The notes under the pieces: generated by a model | What the model was told of the DNA's origin: nothing | The model's input: the letters and a program-made list of their open reading frames with translations, nothing else | Databases searched by the model: none | Shown here: piece by piece, positions 5,821 through 7,657 of the stretch | How positions within the stretch are numbered: the first letter of the stretch is position 1 | How the letters are laid out: every line of letters begins with the position of its first letter | Translations under genes and position numbers: made by a program | Source: Alphaproteobacteria bacterium | Lineage (GTDB): Bacteria; Pseudomonadota; Alphaproteobacteria; ATCC43930; CGMCC-115725 | Assembly (NCBI GenBank): GCA_030039975.1 | Contig: JASHUO010000304.1 | Span: 1 to 7,657, forward strand | Reading direction: 5' to 3' | DNA length: 7,657 bases

Positions 5821-6682
5821 GCCGTGCCTGCGCCGCCGCTGCACGAGCCCAACGCGCCCTTGGTCGGCGACTACGGCCGCCCTCCTCTTCGTCCTCATCC
5901 TGGCATCGGCCGCCTTCTCCGCCGGCGAGGCGGCGGCGCAGGGTCAACCCGGCGAGGATCTCGCCACCCTGCATGACCGCTGCGTCGAGTTCGTGCGCGC
6001 CCATCCCAAGGAAGGGCTCGAGCGCGCGAAGCTGTGGGCGCAGCAGGGCGGCGGCTTCTACGCCGATCACTGCGTCGCCATGGCGCTCTACTCGCTGCGC
6101 GACTACGCCGCGGCCGCGGATCGCTTCCAGACGCTCGCCACGGCGATGATGGGCATGCCGACGGTCGAGCGCGCCCAGGTGCTGGACCAGGCCGGGCAAG
6201 CCTGGCTCGCTGCCGAACAGCCCGATCGCGCCAAGGCGGCGTTCGATGCCGCGCTGCAGCTCAACGGCGAGGACGCCGATCTGCTGATCGATCGCGCCGA
6301 GGCCTATGCCGAGTTGAAGCGATATTGGGACGCGCTCGACGATCTCAACCGCGCCATCGACCTCGCCCCCGATCGGGCCGACGCCTATATCTATCGCGGC
6401 GCTGCCTATCGCCATCTCGACACGCTCGACCTCGCGATGCAGGACGTCCAGCATGGCCTGTCGCTGGCGCCCGATTCGCCGACCGGCCTGCTCGAGCGCG
6501 GCATTCTGCGGCGACTCAAAGGCGACATCGACGGCGCGCGCGACGATTGGGAGCGCGTCGAAAAGCTTGCACCGGATTCGCCGGCCGAGAAGGCGGCCGC
6601 GGTCAACCTCGCCAAGCTGTCGGACAAGGACGAGAAGCCTGCCCCCGCCAAGCCGCCGGAGCCGGCGAAGCCGAAATCCTGA
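5774..6682 (+). CDS. Secreted tetratricopeptide-repeat (TPR) protein
   Basis: A 302-residue protein of protein-protein-interaction type. A hydrophobic segment ATTAALLFVLILASAAFSA (32-50) followed by GEAAAQG looks like a Sec signal peptide h-region and cleavage area, suggesting periplasmic location. Four consecutive 34-residue TPR units follow at about 134-167, 168-201, 202-235 and 236-269, with characteristic endings such as AIDLAPD, GLSLAPD and EKLAPD; a degenerate unit may precede at 97-127. The tail is Lys/Pro-rich (KDEKPAPAKPPEPAKPKS). The start is odd. The ATG at 5774 is the only ATG/GTG/TTG in frame before the signal segment, since TGA lies at 5768-5770. It falls inside the RND remnant and yields an unusually long, Arg/Cys-rich n-region of about 31 residues with atypical codons. 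The original start may have been lost. No partner can be named. It is convergent with the FzlA-like gene, 6 bases apart. Confidence 0.82.
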   Translation: MSISRIFGACSANTRSPCLRRRCTSPTRPWSATTAALLFVLILASAAFSAGEAAAQGQPGEDLATLHDRCVEFVRAHPKEGLERAKLWAQQGGGFYADHCVAMALYSLRDYAAAADRFQTLATAMMGMPTVERAQVLDQAGQAWLAAEQPDRAKAAFDAALQLNGEDADLLIDRAEAYAELKRYWDALDDLNRAIDLAPDRADAYIYRGAAYRHLDTLDLAMQDVQHGLSLAPDSPTGLLERGILRRLKGDIDGARDDWERVEKLAPDSPAEKAAAVNLAKLSDKDEKPAPAKPPEPAKPKS

Positions 6683-6688
6683 GTTGCC

Positions 6689-7357
6689 TCAGAAATCGAG
6701 ATCGGCGTAGTGCTTGGGCGGCGGCGCGCCGGGGATGTGGTCGGTGAGAATCGGCCGGAAGCTCGGCCGCGACTTGACGCGAGCGTACCACTCCTTGGCG
6801 GGCTCGTGCTGCTCCCAGGGGACGTCGCCGAGGTAATCGAGCGCCGAGAGATGCGCCGCCGCGGTGATGTCGGCGAGCGAGAAATGGTCGCCGGCGAGCC
6901 AGCGCCGGCGCTCGACGAGATAGCCGACATAATCGAGGTGATAGCCCATATTGGCCTGCCCGGCCCGGATCGCGGTCGAGTCGGGCTGACCGAAGCCGAG
7001 GAAGCGTTTCATGATCTTCTCGCCGACCAGGTTCTCCGTGACCTCGCGGTTCATCTTGACGTCGAACCAGGCAACGAGGCGGCGCACCTCGGCGCGGTCG
7101 AGCGGGTTGATGCCGAGCAAGAGCTTGTCGCGATAGACCTCGTCGAGAAACTCGGCGATGGCGCCGGCCTCGGCCAGCACCGTGCCGTCGGGCTCGATCA
7201 TCACCGGCACCTCGCCCGCGGGGTTGAGCGCCAGGAATTCCGGCCGCCGCTCCCAGGTCCGCTCCACCTTCATGGTGAAGTCGAGCCCTTTCTCCTGCAG
7301 CACGATGCGGATCTTGCGCGAGGCGGGCGACAGCCAGAGATGGTAGAGGAGGCGCAT
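6689..7357 (-). CDS. fzlA: GST-fold cell-division protein, FzlA-like
   Basis: A 222-residue glutathione-S-transferase-fold protein. The N-terminal thioredoxin-like domain (1-75) has MRLLYHLWLSPASRKIRI, ERTWERRPEFLALNPAGEVPVM with the cis-Pro at 51, and EAGAIAEFLDE. The helical domain includes RLVAWFDVKMNREV (93-106), HLDYVGYLVERRRWLAGD (140-157), FSLADITAAAHLSALDYLGD (159-178) and KSRPSFRPIL (195-204). The last residues are HYADLDF. From memory this is the alphaproteobacterial FzlA family, whose Caulobacter member binds FtsZ filaments to curve them and acts through its extreme C-terminus on FtsW-dependent septal wall synthesis. D219 here corresponds to the functionally important C-terminal Asp there (D227, as recalled). 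FzlA does not act as a glutathione transferase; an ordinary GST is the alternative. The start at 7357 directly precedes the fold, and only about 25 bases separate it from the palindromic repeat. Confidence 0.78.
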   Translation of the reverse strand: MRLLYHLWLSPASRKIRIVLQEKGLDFTMKVERTWERRPEFLALNPAGEVPVMIEPDGTVLAEAGAIAEFLDEVYRDKLLLGINPLDRAEVRRLVAWFDVKMNREVTENLVGEKIMKRFLGFGQPDSTAIRAGQANMGYHLDYVGYLVERRRWLAGDHFSLADITAAAHLSALDYLGDVPWEQHEPAKEWYARVKSRPSFRPILTDHIPGAPPPKHYADLDF

Positions 7358-7382
7358 GATGGCGCCAGTTTACCACACGCAG

Positions 7383-7500
7383 CCCTCACCCTCCCATGGC
7401 TTCGCCATGGGCCCCTCGCTCTCTCGCGAGGGGAGAGGGGATGTTTGCAGTGGGCTCGATGAGCCCCCTCTCCCCTTGCGGGAGAGGGTCGGGGTGAGGG
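7383..7500. repeat. Composite palindromic intergenic repeat, copy 2 (REP/BIME-like)
   Basis: A 118-base element of the same family as the one at 2432. It opens with the identical CCCTCACCCTCCCA (7383-7396), and the outer nine bases CCCTCACCC pair with GGGTGAGGG at its other end (7492-7500). Hairpins inside are CCCATGGC/GCCATGGG around TTC (7393-7400/7404-7411), CCCCTCGC/GCGAGGGG (7412-7419/7426-7433), and CCCTCTCCC/GGGAGAGGG around CTTGC (7466-7474/7480-7488). The right-hand unit is shorter than in copy 1: it lacks the ATGG hairpin and ends GGTCGGGGTGAGGG. The element lies between the stop of the leftward gene at 7519 and the start of the FzlA-like gene, so transcripts reading from the upstream gene would carry these hairpins just before the fzlA start. 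There is no U-tract, so terminator function is unsupported. Confidence 0.87.
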
Positions 7501-7518
7501 GGCGCGACGTTGCTCGCC

Positions 7519-7657
7519 CTAATCGTCCCCCGCCGCGGCCTGCGGCGCGGCGAGCACCAGCGGGGCCGGCAGGCGGGCTAGCATTTCCTTCGGCACCACC
7601 TGCCAGAAGCGCGGCAGCTCGCGCTCCCAATCGAGGAGGAGCTGCTGGGCGAAGCGC
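7519..7657 (-). CDS. C-terminal end of an unidentified protein, possibly glutamate synthase large subunit (partial)
   Basis: The last 45 codons of a leftward gene entering from the right edge, ending in TAG at 7519-7521. The peptide includes LLLDWERELPRFWQVV and PKEMLARLPAPL, followed by an Ala-rich tail ending AAAGDD. Codon use is strongly GC3-biased, as in the neighbouring genes, which supports real coding. The W-x(7)-FWQVVPKEML arrangement reminds me of the C-terminus of some bacterial glutamate synthase (GltB) large subunits, where a short helix with LL..W precedes a (V/C)PKEM-type end. This is memory-based and weak, so no symbol is given. It is followed by the palindromic repeat and then the FzlA-like gene on the same strand. 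Confidence 0.6.
   Translation of the reverse strand, partial: RFAQQLLLDWERELPRFWQVVPKEMLARLPAPLVLAAPQAAAGDD

Noticed and set aside
4234..5976. Long plus-strand open frame (580 codons) running through the hydrolase, SDR antisense and RND relic
   Set aside because: It overlaps two well-supported genes in other frames or strand and only shares its frame with part of the RND relic by chance. It has no consistent domain before base 5640.
7370..7630. Minus-strand 86-codon open frame over the second palindromic repeat
   Set aside because: It is mostly translation of the repeat and reads the partial gene's C-terminus in the wrong frame; the alternative frame ending at 7519 gives a sensible peptide.

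Overview
The window is high-G+C bacterial chromosomal DNA with tightly packed genes. It most likely comes from an alphaproteobacterium, possibly a Rhodospirillales-type lineage. The clearest lineage marker is a glutathione-S-transferase-like protein ending in HYADLDF, which matches my recollection of FzlA, the alphaproteobacterial FtsZ-binding division factor. Strong GC bias at third codon positions and GC-rich intergenic palindromes fit the same group. There are no RNA genes, CRISPR arrays or complete insertion sequences.

Layout, left to right. Bases 1-1492 (minus strand) carry most of thrS, threonyl-tRNA synthetase, cut off by the left edge. Directly upstream of it on the same strand are a family-9 glycosyltransferase of the heptosyltransferase type (1504-2412) and a family-4 glycosyltransferase (2582-3781). 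These are separated by a composite palindromic repeat (2432-2567). The three genes read as one leftward cluster, GT4 > GT9 > thrS, probably for LPS or surface-glycan assembly plus an essential synthetase. Eighteen bases from the GT4 start, a rightward alpha/beta-hydrolase of the ABHD10 type begins (3800-4573). It converges with a 4-base overlap on a leftward atypical SDR / NAD-dependent epimerase-like gene (4570-5433).

The stretch 5434-5773 holds no intact gene. Its right part is the decayed C-terminal end of an RND (HAE-1, MdtB/MdtC-like) efflux pump: recognisable pieces in the correct order but in different frames, with large internal deletions. The next gene, a secreted TPR-repeat protein (5774-6682), has its only available start codon inside this remnant. 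It converges, 6 bases apart, on the FzlA-like gene (6689-7357, minus). A second composite palindromic repeat (7383-7500) lies just upstream of that gene. The right edge holds the last 45 codons of another leftward gene (7519-7657), possibly glutamate synthase large subunit.

I did not find a clearly new multi-gene system. The observations most worth following are the RND remnant and its effect on the TPR gene's 5' end, the two inverted-repeat elements, and the FzlA-like division protein.
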